Shown: positions 34,283 to 42,993, counted from the stretch's first letter. The stretch is 64,000 bases of DNA from Solwaraspora sp. WMMD1047 (GCF_029626155.1 NZ_JARUBL010000001.1:2790001-2854000); one strand, 5' to 3'. The notes: generated from the sequence alone by a model not told the origin. Program-made: numbers and translations.

Positions 34283-35338
34283 CTATCCGTCGGCCGGTGA
34301 CCGCGGCGGTAGGGCCGGCTCCACCGGCTCCTCGGCGCCACCCTGCAGCGCCCGGCCGCGCTGCAGTTCCGCGTTGATCTCGACGCCCAGCATCAGCGCG
34401 CAGTTGGACAGGTAGAGCCAGACCAGGAAGGCGATCACCGCGCCGATGCTGCCGTAGGTGACGTCGTACGAGCCGAAGTTCGCCACATACAGCCCGAATC
34501 CGGATGAGACCAGCACCCAGGAGGCCATCGCCACCACCCCGCCGACCGTCAGCCAGCGGAACCGCGGCTGCTGGACATTGGGCGCGATCCAGAACAGCAG
34601 CGAGAGCAACAGCATCATGATCAGCACCAGCAGCGGCCACTTCGCGACCGTCCAGGCGGTGCGGAGGGCGTCGCCCAGGCCGATCCTGTCACCCACGGCG
34701 TCGGCGACCGGGCCGCTCACGATGAGCAGGGTGGCGACCGCCGCCACCAGCACCAGCACCACGGCGCTGAGCCCCACCTGGAGCGGGCGGAGCAGGTAGA
34801 ACGGCCGACCCTCCTGGACGCCGTAGATCGCGTTCGAGGCGCGGGTGAAGGAGCCGATGAAGTTCGACGCCGACCAGAGTGCGGCGAGCAGCCCGAAGCT
34901 GAGCAGCACGCTTGCCGAGTTCCGCTGGACCACCACCGAGCGGATCACCTCGGTGAAGGTGTCGTCGCCGACCACCGGTCCGGCACCGACGTCGCGGGCC
35001 AGCCCGACGATGGTGTCGACGGTCTGCTCGCCGTCGGAGACCAGCCCGACCAGGGCGACGATCACAATGGCGGAGGGGAAGACCGCCAACACCCCGTAGT
35101 AGGTGAGCGCCGCCGCCCAGTCCGGGCAGTTGTGCCCGAAGAACCCCCGGGCGGCGCGGACGAACGCGTCCCGCCAGGTCCGCCACCGCAACTGCCGGAT
35201 CCGGTACGGCAGCCGCGGCGCGCGCCGACCGCCCGGTTTCCCGCCGCCGGCCCCCTCGGCGCTGCCGGTACCGCCGGCCTCCCCGGCCTCGTCCTCGACG
35301 GCAGTGGTCGTGGACGCCCCGTCGGTCCTTGCCGCCAT
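34283..35338 (-). CDS. YihY/BrkB family membrane protein
   Basis: 351 residues: a charged N-terminal tail (1-60), then six predicted helices with the family's DWAAALTYYGVLAVFPSAIVIVALVGL (about 88-115), LSFGLLAALWSASNFIGSFTRASNAIYG, and YLSNCALMLGVEINAEL at the end (matching the 'Y-x-S-x-x-x-L-x-G-A-E-x-N' signature). Function in the family is uncertain (once called ribonuclease BN, incorrectly). ATG 35338 has AGGGAGAAGCG upstream. A stress-type promoter lies 83 bases before it. Confidence 0.92.
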   Translation of the reverse strand: MAARTDGASTTTAVEDEAGEAGGTGSAEGAGGGKPGGRRAPRLPYRIRQLRWRTWRDAFVRAARGFFGHNCPDWAAALTYYGVLAVFPSAIVIVALVGLVSDGEQTVDTIVGLARDVGAGPVVGDDTFTEVIRSVVVQRNSASVLLSFGLLAALWSASNFIGSFTRASNAIYGVQEGRPFYLLRPLQVGLSAVVLVLVAAVATLLIVSGPVADAVGDRIGLGDALRTAWTVAKWPLLVLIMMLLLSLLFWIAPNVQQPRFRWLTVGGVVAMASWVLVSSGFGLYVANFGSYDVTYGSIGAVIAFLVWLYLSNCALMLGVEINAELQRGRALQGGAEEPVEPALPPRSPADG

Positions 35339-35420
35339 CGCTTCTCCCTGCTGCCGCCGCTCGCCCGCCGTCGGACCCCTCCCGGGTGGGGTCCCGGACG
35401 CGGGCTTGGTGGCGGAGGCC

Positions 35421-35446
35421 CTACCCCGGCAGGGTAACCGGCAAAC
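35421..35446 (-). promoter_or_regulatory. Sigma-B-type promoter candidate (GTTT-N16-GGGTAG)
   Basis: On the minus strand: GTTT (35446-35443), 16-base spacer, GGGTAG (35426-35421), upstream of the BrkB gene. Confidence 0.6.
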
Positions 35447-35486
35447 CCGCCTCGGGACCGGCCGGTTTGCCGGCTGCCGGACGGGG

Positions 35487-35529
35487 AACGCGGACGGACT
35501 GACCGCGGGAAACGCGGACGGACTGACCG
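35487..35529. repeat. 19-bp direct repeat, period 24, between divergent genes
   Basis: 'aacgcggacggactgaccg' at 35487-35505 and 35511-35529, between the BrkB promoter and the ChaB ribosome-binding site. Confidence 0.85.
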
Positions 35530-35589
35530 GGGCGCGCCGACGGCGCCGACCTGACGCCGGGCCCGCGGCCGACGGGAAGGAGGAGCGTG

Positions 35590-35994
35590 ATGCCCGCACC
35601 CGAGGTGGTTCCCAGCACCCTGAAACGCTCGCCGCGCAAGGCCCGGGAGACCTGGGAGAAGACGCATGACGCGGCGGTGCGGACCTACGGCGAGGGGCAG
35701 CGCGCCCACCGGACCGCGTTCGCCGCCGTCAAGCACTCGTACGAGAAGGTCGGCGACCACTGGGAGCCGAAGGCGCGCCGGGGACCGAGCGACGCGCAGG
35801 CAGCCGGTGGTGGACCCGCCCGGCGGGCGCCGACCGCCGGTGGGGTGGACGCCAACGCCTCCAAGGACCACCTGTTGTCGGTCGCCAGGCGGCTCGACAT
35901 CCGGGGCCGGTCCCGGATGACCAAGGCCGAACTGGTGGGCGCCATCCAGAAGGCCAATGCCAGGCAGAGCCGGCGGGCACTGGGCCGGCGCTGA
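35590..35994 (+). CDS. chaB: ChaB family protein with C-terminal Rho-N/SAP-like domain
   Basis: 134 residues. The N-terminal ChaB domain (about 1-62) has PSTLKRSPRKARETWEKTHDAAVRTYGEGQRAHRTAFAAVKHSYEKVGDHWEPK-like spacing (split here: STLKRSPRKARETWEKTHD and AHRTAFAAVKHSYEKVGD). The C-terminal DHLLSVARRLDIRGRSRMTKAELVGAIQKAN (about 90-122) resembles Rho N-terminal/SAP nucleic-acid-binding helices. E. coli ChaB is linked to cation transport regulation; the role here is unknown. ATG 35590 follows GAAGGAGGAGC. Divergent from BrkB. Confidence 0.85.
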   Translation: MPAPEVVPSTLKRSPRKARETWEKTHDAAVRTYGEGQRAHRTAFAAVKHSYEKVGDHWEPKARRGPSDAQAAGGGPARRAPTAGGVDANASKDHLLSVARRLDIRGRSRMTKAELVGAIQKANARQSRRALGRR

Positions 35995-36066
35995 GCCGGC
36001 CCGCCGACGCCGGCCGGCAACTCTCCGCGAACGGCCCGCGCACCTACCGGTGGTGGCCGCGCCGGC

Positions 36067-37506
36067 TCACCAGCCCCACTTCGGGCCGTCGGGCGCGCTG
36101 ATGTGCACCACCTTCGTCGCGGTCAGCTCGTCGAGCAGCTCCGGGCCGTACCCGAAGCCCTGACCGCTGCCGCGGCGCGGGTGGGCGGCGCCGCCGGGCG
36201 CCCCGCCGAAGACGGCGTTGATCTTCACGGTGCCGACCGGCAGCTCCCGCCAGGCCCGCTGGGCGTGCTGCATCGAACCGGTGAGCACGGTGGCGGAGAG
36301 CCCGTACGCGGAGTTCGCGGCCCGCGACAGCGCCTCGTCGAAGGAGTCGACCGCCAGCACCGGGGCGACCGGGCCGAACGTCTCCTCCCGCATGACCGCC
36401 ATCCGGTCGGTGCAGTCGGCCAGCACGGTCGGCGGGTAGAAGGCGCCCGGTCCGTCCGGGACGAACCCGCCGCAGAGCAGCCGGGCACCGTCGGCGACGG
36501 CGGCCAGCACCTGGCCGTGCACCTGGTCGCGGTGCCGCCGGTCGACGAGCGGACCCAACTCGGTGCGCGGGTCCCGGCCCGGCCCGACCTTCATCGCCTC
36601 GGCGACCCGGACCAGGCTGGCCGAGAGGCGCTCGACGATCGAGGTGTGCGCGTAGACCCGTTCGACCGCGACGCAGAGCTGTCCCGAGTTCGCGAACGCG
36701 CCGAGCGCGATCTGCCGTGCCGCCCACTCGGGATCGACGTCGGCGTCGACGATGACCGGGTCGTTGCCGCCGTTCTCCAGCAGCGCCTTGGCGCCGGTGA
36801 CCGCGCAGGCGGCGGCGATGGCCCGACCGGTGGCGGTCGAGCCGACGTGCGCGACCACGTCGACGTCCTGGGCGGCCAGGGTCGCCCCCACCGGTCCGGC
36901 GCCGGTGAGCAGCGAGAGCACCCCGTCGGGCAGGTGCTCGTCGAGCAGCCGGGCGAGCAGCCAGCCGGTGGCGGGGGTCCGCTCGCTGGGCTTGTGGATG
37001 ACCGCGTTGCCGGTCACCAGGGCGGCGCCGAGCAGCCCGCAGGTGACCGCCACCGGGTCGTTCCACGGGGTGATCGCCGCGACCACGCCGCGCGGCTCGA
37101 CGGCCATCAGGTCGATCGCCTCGGCCGGTCCGGCCAGTGCCCGGCCGCGGTGTACCGGACCGAGTTCGGCGTACTGGCGCAGGCTCGCCACGCCGGCCTC
37201 GACCCCGCCGCGCGCGCCGCCCGCGGGTCGACCCATCTCGGCGGTCTGGACCTCGGCGAGCTGGTCGGCCGCCGCCTCCACCGCCGCCGCGGCGCGGTGC
37301 AGGGCCGCGGCCCGCTCGGCGGGCGCGGTGCGGGCCCAGCGCGGGGCGGCCTCGCGGGCGGCCTTCACCGCCGCCGCCACCGCTGCCGGGTCGGCCACCG
37401 GCGCGCGGCTCACCTCGGTGCCGTCGGAGGGGTCCAGCACGAGTAGCTCACCGGCGTCCCCGTCCGGTCCCCACCCGCCCGCGATGAGTTGCCGCACCTG
37501 GTACAT
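36067..37506 (-). CDS. Aldehyde dehydrogenase family protein
   Basis: NAD(P)-dependent oxidation of an aldehyde to an acid. 479 residues, complete. Cofactor-binding ITPWNDPVAV (about 145), HKPSERTP, GSTATGRAIA; the general base Glu in LLENGGNDPV (about 247) and the catalytic Cys in NSGQLCVAVERVY (about 281). EETFGPVAPV is near the C-terminus. I start at ATG 37506 (MYQVRQLIAGG), because the N-terminal extension to 37539 lacks family-like sequence. Substrate not deducible; it stands upstream of nothing obvious and follows the mannosyltransferase gene by 42 bases on the opposite side. Confidence 0.92.
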   Translation of the reverse strand: MYQVRQLIAGGWGPDGDAGELLVLDPSDGTEVSRAPVADPAAVAAAVKAAREAAPRWARTAPAERAAALHRAAAAVEAAADQLAEVQTAEMGRPAGGARGGVEAGVASLRQYAELGPVHRGRALAGPAEAIDLMAVEPRGVVAAITPWNDPVAVTCGLLGAALVTGNAVIHKPSERTPATGWLLARLLDEHLPDGVLSLLTGAGPVGATLAAQDVDVVAHVGSTATGRAIAAACAVTGAKALLENGGNDPVIVDADVDPEWAARQIALGAFANSGQLCVAVERVYAHTSIVERLSASLVRVAEAMKVGPGRDPRTELGPLVDRRHRDQVHGQVLAAVADGARLLCGGFVPDGPGAFYPPTVLADCTDRMAVMREETFGPVAPVLAVDSFDEALSRAANSAYGLSATVLTGSMQHAQRAWRELPVGTVKINAVFGGAPGGAAHPRRGSGQGFGYGPELLDELTATKVVHISAPDGPKWGW

Positions 37507-37548
37507 GAGGCGGTGGATGCCCCGGTAGGACCGGGACAAACCAGCGGG

Positions 37549-38316
37549 CTAGCGGCGGATGTTGCGGTGCCGGGTCCGCAGCTTGAACGGCATCAGCGCA
37601 CTCTCGATCTTGGTGGCCGTGGTCATCTTCGACTCGCCGTCGTTGCGCTCCTCGAACCGGATCGGCACCTCGAGGATGGTGTGCCCGAGTCTGGTGGCCA
37701 GGTAGTGCATCTCGACCTGGAAGCTGTACCCATTGGACTGCACCCGGTCCAGGCCGATGTCCCGCAGCGCGTCGGCCCGCCAGATCTTGAAGCCGGCCGT
37801 CAGATCGCGGATGCGTACCTGCAGCAGGGTGTGCACGTAGAAGTTGGCCCAGCCGCTGAGCGCCCGACGATACAGCGGCCAGGCCTCGTCGAGCTGGCCG
37901 CCGGGGACGTAGCGGGAACCGATCACCACACCGGCCCGGGTGGACAGTAGTGCGCCCAGCATCCCGGGCAGCGCCTCCGGCGGGTGCGACAGGTCGGCGT
38001 CCATCTGCGCGACGTACTCCGCGCCGCTGTCCAGCGCCCGGCTGATGCCGTCGACGTAGGCGCGGCCCAGGCCCTCCTTGCCGGCCCGGTGCGCCACCCG
38101 CACCCGGTCCGGCTGCTCGATGGCGAGCTTGTCGGCCACCTCCCCGGTGCCGTCCGGCGAGTTGTCGTCGGTGACCAGGATGGTCAACCCGGGCAGCGGC
38201 AGCGCCAGCAGTCGTTCCACCAGTACGGGCAGGTTGCCCGCCTCGTTGTAGGTGGGTACCACGACGGTGAGGCGGGCGTCTCGCCAGGGAGCGGGCAGCT
38301 GCACGGGTTCGATCAT
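37549..38316 (-). CDS. Polyprenol monophosphomannose synthase (GT2, Ppm1/DPM-like)
   Basis: Transfers mannose from GDP-mannose to polyprenyl phosphate for cell-wall mannosylation or protein O-mannosylation. The 255-residue cytoplasmic catalytic domain has VVVPTYNEAGN (about 18-28), DDNSPDGTG, the metal-binding MDADLSHPPE (about 105-114), RDLTAGFKIWRADAL and EVPIRFEERNDGESKMT, all typical of the DPM1 group. It lacks a membrane anchor or fused acyltransferase, as in Streptomyces Ppm1. It lies close to the heptose/glycosyl-transfer cluster but on the opposite strand. Confidence 0.92.
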   Translation of the reverse strand: MIEPVQLPAPWRDARLTVVVPTYNEAGNLPVLVERLLALPLPGLTILVTDDNSPDGTGEVADKLAIEQPDRVRVAHRAGKEGLGRAYVDGISRALDSGAEYVAQMDADLSHPPEALPGMLGALLSTRAGVVIGSRYVPGGQLDEAWPLYRRALSGWANFYVHTLLQVRIRDLTAGFKIWRADALRDIGLDRVQSNGYSFQVEMHYLATRLGHTILEVPIRFEERNDGESKMTTATKIESALMPFKLRTRHRNIRR

Positions 38317-38515
38317 TACTCGTATCCTCGGTTTGCCGGCGGCGGTGATGGGGAGAGGGTAGCCAGGTGGTCTGTCGGCCCCGGTGCGTGGGCCAGTCGT
38401 GTACTACCTGTCTATCACCTCGACCACCCGACCCCGCAGCACGCCGAACGCGCGGCAGCCACCCGGCGGTCGGGCCGGACGGCTGCCGGAATCACCGGTG
38501 CGGCGGCGGCCGCGG

Positions 38516-38917
38516 TCAGGGCAGGCTGAGGTCGAGCCGGGTCACCGTTCCCGCCGTCACGGTCGTGGTACGGGGTGCGCCGTCCCGCTCGTCGGCGCGC
38601 GCCACGAGTTCGTAACGACCTGGCGGCAATCGCCATTCGTAGCGCCCCTCGGGGCCGGTGACGACCCCCATCTCGGGAATGGCCGGCGCCGGGTCGTCCA
38701 GGGCGGTCACCAGCACCGCGGCCCCGGCCACCGGGCGTCCGTCGGCTGTGGTCGCCACCCCGGTCACGGTGCCCATCGGGTCCGCCCCCGTCGACGACGG
38801 CGCCGGGCCGTCGTCGGAGACCGGCCGGTCGCCACCGAGCGCCAGCGCGGCCGCCGCCGCCACCAGCAGCGGCGCGGCCACCAGGAGCACGATCACCGCC
38901 ACGCGTCTGCCGCCCAT
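38516..38917 (-). CDS. Membrane-anchored carboxypeptidase-regulatory-like (beta-sandwich) protein
   Basis: 133 residues. A basic N-terminus and one hydrophobic segment (about 5-30, VAVIVLLVAAPLLVAAAAALALG) are followed by an extracytoplasmic prealbumin-like domain: GTVTGVATTADGRPVAGAAVLVTALDDP, GRYEWRLPPGRYELVARAD. Such domains stabilise or bind surface glycans or proteins; no enzyme domain is attached. ATG 38917 has CCGAGGAGGAGCG upstream. Function unknown. Confidence 0.75.
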   Translation of the reverse strand: MGGRRVAVIVLLVAAPLLVAAAAALALGGDRPVSDDGPAPSSTGADPMGTVTGVATTADGRPVAGAAVLVTALDDPAPAIPEMGVVTGPEGRYEWRLPPGRYELVARADERDGAPRTTTVTAGTVTRLDLSLP

Positions 38918-39015
38918 CGCTCCTCCTCGGAATATCACGGACAGTCACTAGGACGCGCCGGCCGGGCGTCCGGTTCCGGGCGGCGGCCAGCCGCTGGCCA
39001 CCGCCCGGTCACCCG

Positions 39016-40050
39016 TCAGGAGTCCCGCCACCCGATCAGGTTGTTGAACACGCTCTCGGTGATCCGGGTGCCGTGGTTGTTGGTGGAGTGCGGTGCGGAG
39101 CCGTGCAGGCCGTACGCGTGGATCGCCAGCACGCACTGCCCGGTGCAGAACGAGCTGCCGGCCGCCCTGGTCTGGTAGACCGGGCTGCCGCTCTGGCAGC
39201 CGAAGGTGTCGTTCTGGTAGAAGACCTGCCGGTCGTGGGTGACCGCGACGGTCTGGCCGGCGTGTCGCCACTGCTGCCCGAACGGCTTGTCACACGGGTA
39301 GCCGCTGACCGTGGTGGCTGTCCCGGTCAGCGTGGCGCCCTGCCACCACAGGCCGAACCAGCCGGTCGTGTTGCCGACCGCGCAGCTCAGCCGGATCGCC
39401 GCGTAGTCGTAGGTCTCGTCGCCGTTCGCGGTCCAGCCGTTGACCGAGAGCAGCTGGGTCGCGGTGCAGGTGCCGTACGGATTGGTCGCGCCGTTGCGGC
39501 CGGGGATGATCGTGAAGTCGGCGCGCGGGTAGAAGCCGTTGCCGCCGCCTCCGTTGGCGCCGCCGCCCGGGTGCACGCAGTGCCCGGCGGTGGCGATGAT
39601 GCTCGGCCCGTAGAGCCACCCGGTGCAGCCGAAGGTGCTGCCGCCGGTGGCCCGGACGACCTGCACGATGGCGCGGGCCGGGAAGACCGTGGTCGGGTCG
39701 ACCCGGACCCGCTGGTCGGTGCCGATGATGCTCTGGATGCCGGCCATCGGCGGCCGGGGCGCGAGCGGGGTGGCCGAGAAGCCACCGGAGCCGGCGGCCC
39801 CGGAGCCGGCCGCGCCGGACAGCCCGGCGCCGTCCGGCCCGGCCACGGCGGTGTTTGACGCGGCGCTGCCGGACGACAGGTCGGCGGCCGGCGGTGCGCC
39901 GGCGTCGGCGACCGCGGTGTGCGCGGCGGCGGGCGGCGCCGCCGCGCCGGCCGCGGTCGGGGCGGCGGCCACCGCGGCGGCGGCCAGGACGGCGGTGAGG
40001 GTGATCGCGATCAGGTGTCGCGACCGGGGGACGGTGGTTGTGGGATCCAC
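39016..40050 (-). CDS. Secreted trypsin-like (V8/glutamyl-endopeptidase-type) serine protease
   Basis: 344-residue precursor. Signal peptide about 1-37 (LIAITLTAVLAAAAVAAAPTA), an Ala/Gly-rich propeptide-like segment to about 95, then a chymotrypsin-fold domain with the triad His157 (TAGHC), Asp215 (YDYAAIRL) and Ser287 (QSGSPVY). Several Cys pairs suggest disulfides outside the cell. Its specificity is not certain, as the S1 pocket residues cannot be read reliably. It has its own promoter region and is divergent from the heptose cluster; a role in nutrition or autolysis is possible. Confidence 0.9.
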   Translation of the reverse strand: MDPTTTVPRSRHLIAITLTAVLAAAAVAAAPTAAGAAAPPAAAHTAVADAGAPPAADLSSGSAASNTAVAGPDGAGLSGAAGSGAAGSGGFSATPLAPRPPMAGIQSIIGTDQRVRVDPTTVFPARAIVQVVRATGGSTFGCTGWLYGPSIIATAGHCVHPGGGANGGGGNGFYPRADFTIIPGRNGATNPYGTCTATQLLSVNGWTANGDETYDYAAIRLSCAVGNTTGWFGLWWQGATLTGTATTVSGYPCDKPFGQQWRHAGQTVAVTHDRQVFYQNDTFGCQSGSPVYQTRAAGSSFCTGQCVLAIHAYGLHGSAPHSTNNHGTRITESVFNNLIGWRDS

Positions 40051-40282
40051 TCTGGATCAACCTCCTCATCGAGCTGCACGTGCTCGGATGGGACGTTAGG
40101 ACCTGCCGGGCGCCAACTCTGTCCGGCCATCGACAACTGTCTGTCCGCTTCCGGGCACTCCGCGTCGCCTATTCGGACCAGCGGTGGGCTCGGGGATGAT
40201 CAGCCCAGCCGGGCCGGGGGAGGGCGAGTGGGCCCGAAAACGGCTCACGTTTACTCCTCCTACTCCCGGGAACCCGCCCGCC
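40051..40282. promoter_or_regulatory. Divergent intergenic region upstream of the heptose cluster
   Basis: 232 bases between the protease gene and the first heptose gene. An A/T-richer stretch 40231-40261 (cgaaaacggctcacgtttactcctcc) is the likely promoter area for the seven-gene plus-strand unit. No clear -10/-35 pair was found. Confidence 0.35.
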
Positions 40283-42019
40283 GTGCGAAACGATCAGGTC
40301 GAGCCGGACGAGCGCCCGCCGGACCCGCCGGGCGGCCTGATCCTGTTCGACGCGGTGCTGTTCGACCGGGACGGCACCCTCGTGCACGACGTGCCGTACA
40401 ACGGCGACCCCGACCTGGTCCGGCCCGTTCCCGGCGCCCGGCAGGCGCTCGACCGGCTCCGCGCCGCCGGCCTGCGGCTCGGCGTGGTGACCAACCAGTC
40501 CGGCCTGGCCCGCGGGCTCTTCACCGAGCAGGACCTGGCGCGGGTGCACGACCGGCTCACCGAACTGCTCGGCCCGTTCGACACCTGGCAGATCTGCCCA
40601 CACGACGAGCCGGCGCCGGGCGCGGTCGGCTGCCGCTGCCGCAAGCCGGCACCCGGCATGATCCACGACGCCGCCCGCGCGCTGGACACCAGTCCCGAAC
40701 GGTGCGTCGTGATCGGCGACATCGGCCGCGACATGACGGCCGCCGGAGCGGCCGGTGCCGCCGGCATTCTCGTGCCCACCCCGGCCACCCTGCCCGGCGA
40801 GATCGCCGCCGCCCCGGCGCTCGCCGGTGACCTGGCCGGCGCGGTCGAGCTCGTGCTGCGCCGGCAACGCCTCGTCGCCGCCGCGCCGCGACCCCGCCCG
40901 GCCGCCCGGCAACGGGCCGTCGCCGCCCGCGCCCGGCCCCGCTGCGTGCTGGTGGCCCGCCCCGACTCCGCCGGTGACGTACTCGTCACCGGCCCGGCCA
41001 TCCGGGCGGTGGCCGCCGGCTCGGACCGGGTGGTGATGCTCTGCGGACCGCGCGGCCGGGCCGCCGCGGAACTGCTACCCGGAATCGACGAGCTGATCGA
41101 GTGGCGACTGCCGTGGATCGACCCCGAACCCGACCCGGTCGACCGGGCCGGAATCGAACGGCTGACCGCCCGGCTGGCCGCCACCGGAGCCGACGAGGCG
41201 GTGCTGTTCACCTCCTTCCACCAGTCGGCGCTGCCGCTGGCGCTCGTCCTGCGGATGGCCGGGGTCGGGCGGATCTCGGCGATCAGCGACGACTATCCGG
41301 GCTCCCTGCTGGACCACCGGCACCGGGTGCCGCTGGCCGTCCCGGAGACCGAACGGGCCCTGTCCCTGGCCGCGGCCGCCGGCTTCGTCCTGCCGCCCGG
41401 CGACGAGCCGACGTTGCGGCTGCGGGCCGGCGTGCCGGAGCTGCCCGTCGGCGGCCCGGAGGGGCCTGCCGAAGCCGGCTACATCGTGGTGCATCCCGGA
41501 TCGTCGGTGCAGGCCCGGGCCTGCCCGCCGGAGACCTGCCGCCGGATCGTGCAGGAACTGGCCGACGCCGGGCACCGGGTGGTGGTCACCGGCGGGCCGG
41601 GGGAGGACGAGCTGAGCGCCCGGGTCGCCGGCCGGGCCGGCATCGACCTGGGCGGCCAGACCTCGCTGACCGGGCTCGCCGCCGTCATCGCCCGGGCCGG
41701 CTGCCTCGTGGTCGGCAACACCGGCCCGGCACACCTGGCCGCCGCGTTGGGCGTACCGGTGGTGAGCCTTTTCGCGCCGACCGTCCCCTTCGGTCAGTGG
41801 GGTCCCTACCGGGTGCCGACGGTGCGACTCGGGGACGCCTCCGCCGCCTGCCGGCAGACCCGCGCGACCAGCTGCCCGGTGCCCGGCCACCCCTGCCTGT
41901 CCACCCTGGAGCCCCGGGCCGTGGTCGAGGCCGTGCGGCTGCTCGGCGCTCCGGCCGGCGCCCGCTCCGGCGCCCCCTCCCGCGCCCCCTCCGGCGACGG
42001 GCGGAGGCGGGTGCGATGA
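40283..42019 (+). CDS. GmhB-type HAD phosphatase fused to a GT9 heptosyltransferase-like domain
   Basis: Bifunctional protein, 578 residues. The N-terminal HAD-IIIA part (1-185) has FDRDGTL (Asp28, Asp30), TNQSGLARG, a zinc set Cys105-x-His107...Cys117-x-Cys119 and VVIGDIGRDMTAA, matching GmhB (D-glycero-D-manno-heptose-1,7-bisphosphate 7-phosphatase). After a linker the C-terminal 210-560 is a GT9 (GT-B) domain: RPDSAGDVLVTGPAI, VVHPGSSVQARACP, GNTGPAHLAAALG, like ADP-heptose:LPS heptosyltransferases. GTG 40283 is chosen; ATG 40196 or GTG 40184 are possible but add unmatched sequence. Stop overlaps the next ATG. Confidence 0.85.
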   Translation: MRNDQVEPDERPPDPPGGLILFDAVLFDRDGTLVHDVPYNGDPDLVRPVPGARQALDRLRAAGLRLGVVTNQSGLARGLFTEQDLARVHDRLTELLGPFDTWQICPHDEPAPGAVGCRCRKPAPGMIHDAARALDTSPERCVVIGDIGRDMTAAGAAGAAGILVPTPATLPGEIAAAPALAGDLAGAVELVLRRQRLVAAAPRPRPAARQRAVAARARPRCVLVARPDSAGDVLVTGPAIRAVAAGSDRVVMLCGPRGRAAAELLPGIDELIEWRLPWIDPEPDPVDRAGIERLTARLAATGADEAVLFTSFHQSALPLALVLRMAGVGRISAISDDYPGSLLDHRHRVPLAVPETERALSLAAAAGFVLPPGDEPTLRLRAGVPELPVGGPEGPAEAGYIVVHPGSSVQARACPPETCRRIVQELADAGHRVVVTGGPGEDELSARVAGRAGIDLGGQTSLTGLAAVIARAGCLVVGNTGPAHLAAALGVPVVSLFAPTVPFGQWGPYRVPTVRLGDASAACRQTRATSCPVPGHPCLSTLEPRAVVEAVRLLGAPAGARSGAPSRAPSGDGRRRVR

Positions 42020-42993
42020 ACATCCTGCTCTGGCACGTGCACGGCTCCTGGACCACCGCGTTCGTGCACGGCAAGCACCGCTATCTGGTGCCGGTCACCC
42101 CGGACCGCGGCCCGTACGGGCTCGGCCGGGCACGCACCTACCCGTGGCCGGACAGCGTGCTGGAGGTCAGCCCCGAGCGGCTCGGCGCCGAGGACGTGGA
42201 CCTGGTGATCCTGCAGCGGCCGGAGGAGCTGGAACTGGCCAGCGAGTGGCTGCGCCGCCGGGTCGGCCGGGACCTGCCGGCGATCTACGTCGAGCACAAC
42301 ACCCCCAAACACGGCGACGTGCCGAACAGCCGGCACCCGATGGCCGACCGGTCCGACCTGCTGATCGTCCACGTCACCGGATTCAACGACCTGTTCTGGG
42401 ACGCCGGCAGCACCCGGACCACGGTCATCGAGCACGGCATCGTCCCCCCGACGGCCGGCTACACCGGCGAACTGGACCGGTTCGCGGTGGTGGTCAACGA
42501 GCCGGTCCGGCGATGGCGGGTGACCGGCACCGACCTGCTGCCCCGGTTCGCCGCGATCGCGCCGCTGGACGTGTTCGGGATGGGCGTGGCCGAGCTGCCC
42601 GACCGGCTCGGACTGCCGCCGGACCGGATCACCGTCCACGCGGACCTGCCCCAGCACCAGATGCAGGCCGAGCTCGGCCGACGGCGGGCCTACCTGCACC
42701 TGTGCCGGTGGACCTCGCTCGGGTTGAGCCTGATCGAGGCGATGACGATCGGCATGCCGGTCGTGGTGCTGGCCGCCACCGAGGCGGTCGAGGCGGTGCC
42801 GCCGGACGCCGGTGCCCTCTCCACCCGGGTGGAGACCCTGCTGGCGGCCGCGCAGCGCCTGCTCGACGAGCCCGCGACGGCCCGGCTGCAGGGCCGGCGG
42901 GCCCGGGCCGCCGCCCGGAGGAGTTTCGGGCTGGACCGGTTCCTCGCGGACTGGGACCGCCTGCTGGAGGAGGAACTATGCGCGTCGCGATGA
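42016..42993 (+). CDS. Glycosyltransferase, GT-B type (short, GT4/GT1-like)
   Basis: 325 residues. An N-terminal half (NILLWHVHGSWTTAFVHGKHRYLV) and YVEHNTPKHGD precede a C-terminal donor-site half with HLCRWTSLGLSLIEAMTIGMPVV, the usual 'S-x-x-E-A-x-x-x-G-x-P-V' of retaining GT-B enzymes. It is shorter than the typical ~380 residues, so loops are reduced. Donor and acceptor unknown; from position it probably builds the same heptose-containing glycan. ATG overlaps the previous stop by four bases, and the end overlaps the next gene by 16. Confidence 0.8.
   Translation: MNILLWHVHGSWTTAFVHGKHRYLVPVTPDRGPYGLGRARTYPWPDSVLEVSPERLGAEDVDLVILQRPEELELASEWLRRRVGRDLPAIYVEHNTPKHGDVPNSRHPMADRSDLLIVHVTGFNDLFWDAGSTRTTVIEHGIVPPTAGYTGELDRFAVVVNEPVRRWRVTGTDLLPRFAAIAPLDVFGMGVAELPDRLGLPPDRITVHADLPQHQMQAELGRRRAYLHLCRWTSLGLSLIEAMTIGMPVVVLAATEAVEAVPPDAGALSTRVETLLAAAQRLLDEPATARLQGRRARAAARRSFGLDRFLADWDRLLEEELCASR

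Noticed and set aside
36000-36066. Terminator after chaB
   Set aside because: No stem of useful length could be drawn.
40184-40282. Start of the GmhB-GT9 gene at GTG 40184 or ATG 40196
   Set aside because: The additional 29-33 residues are unlike the family and lie in the likely promoter area; kept as alternatives only.
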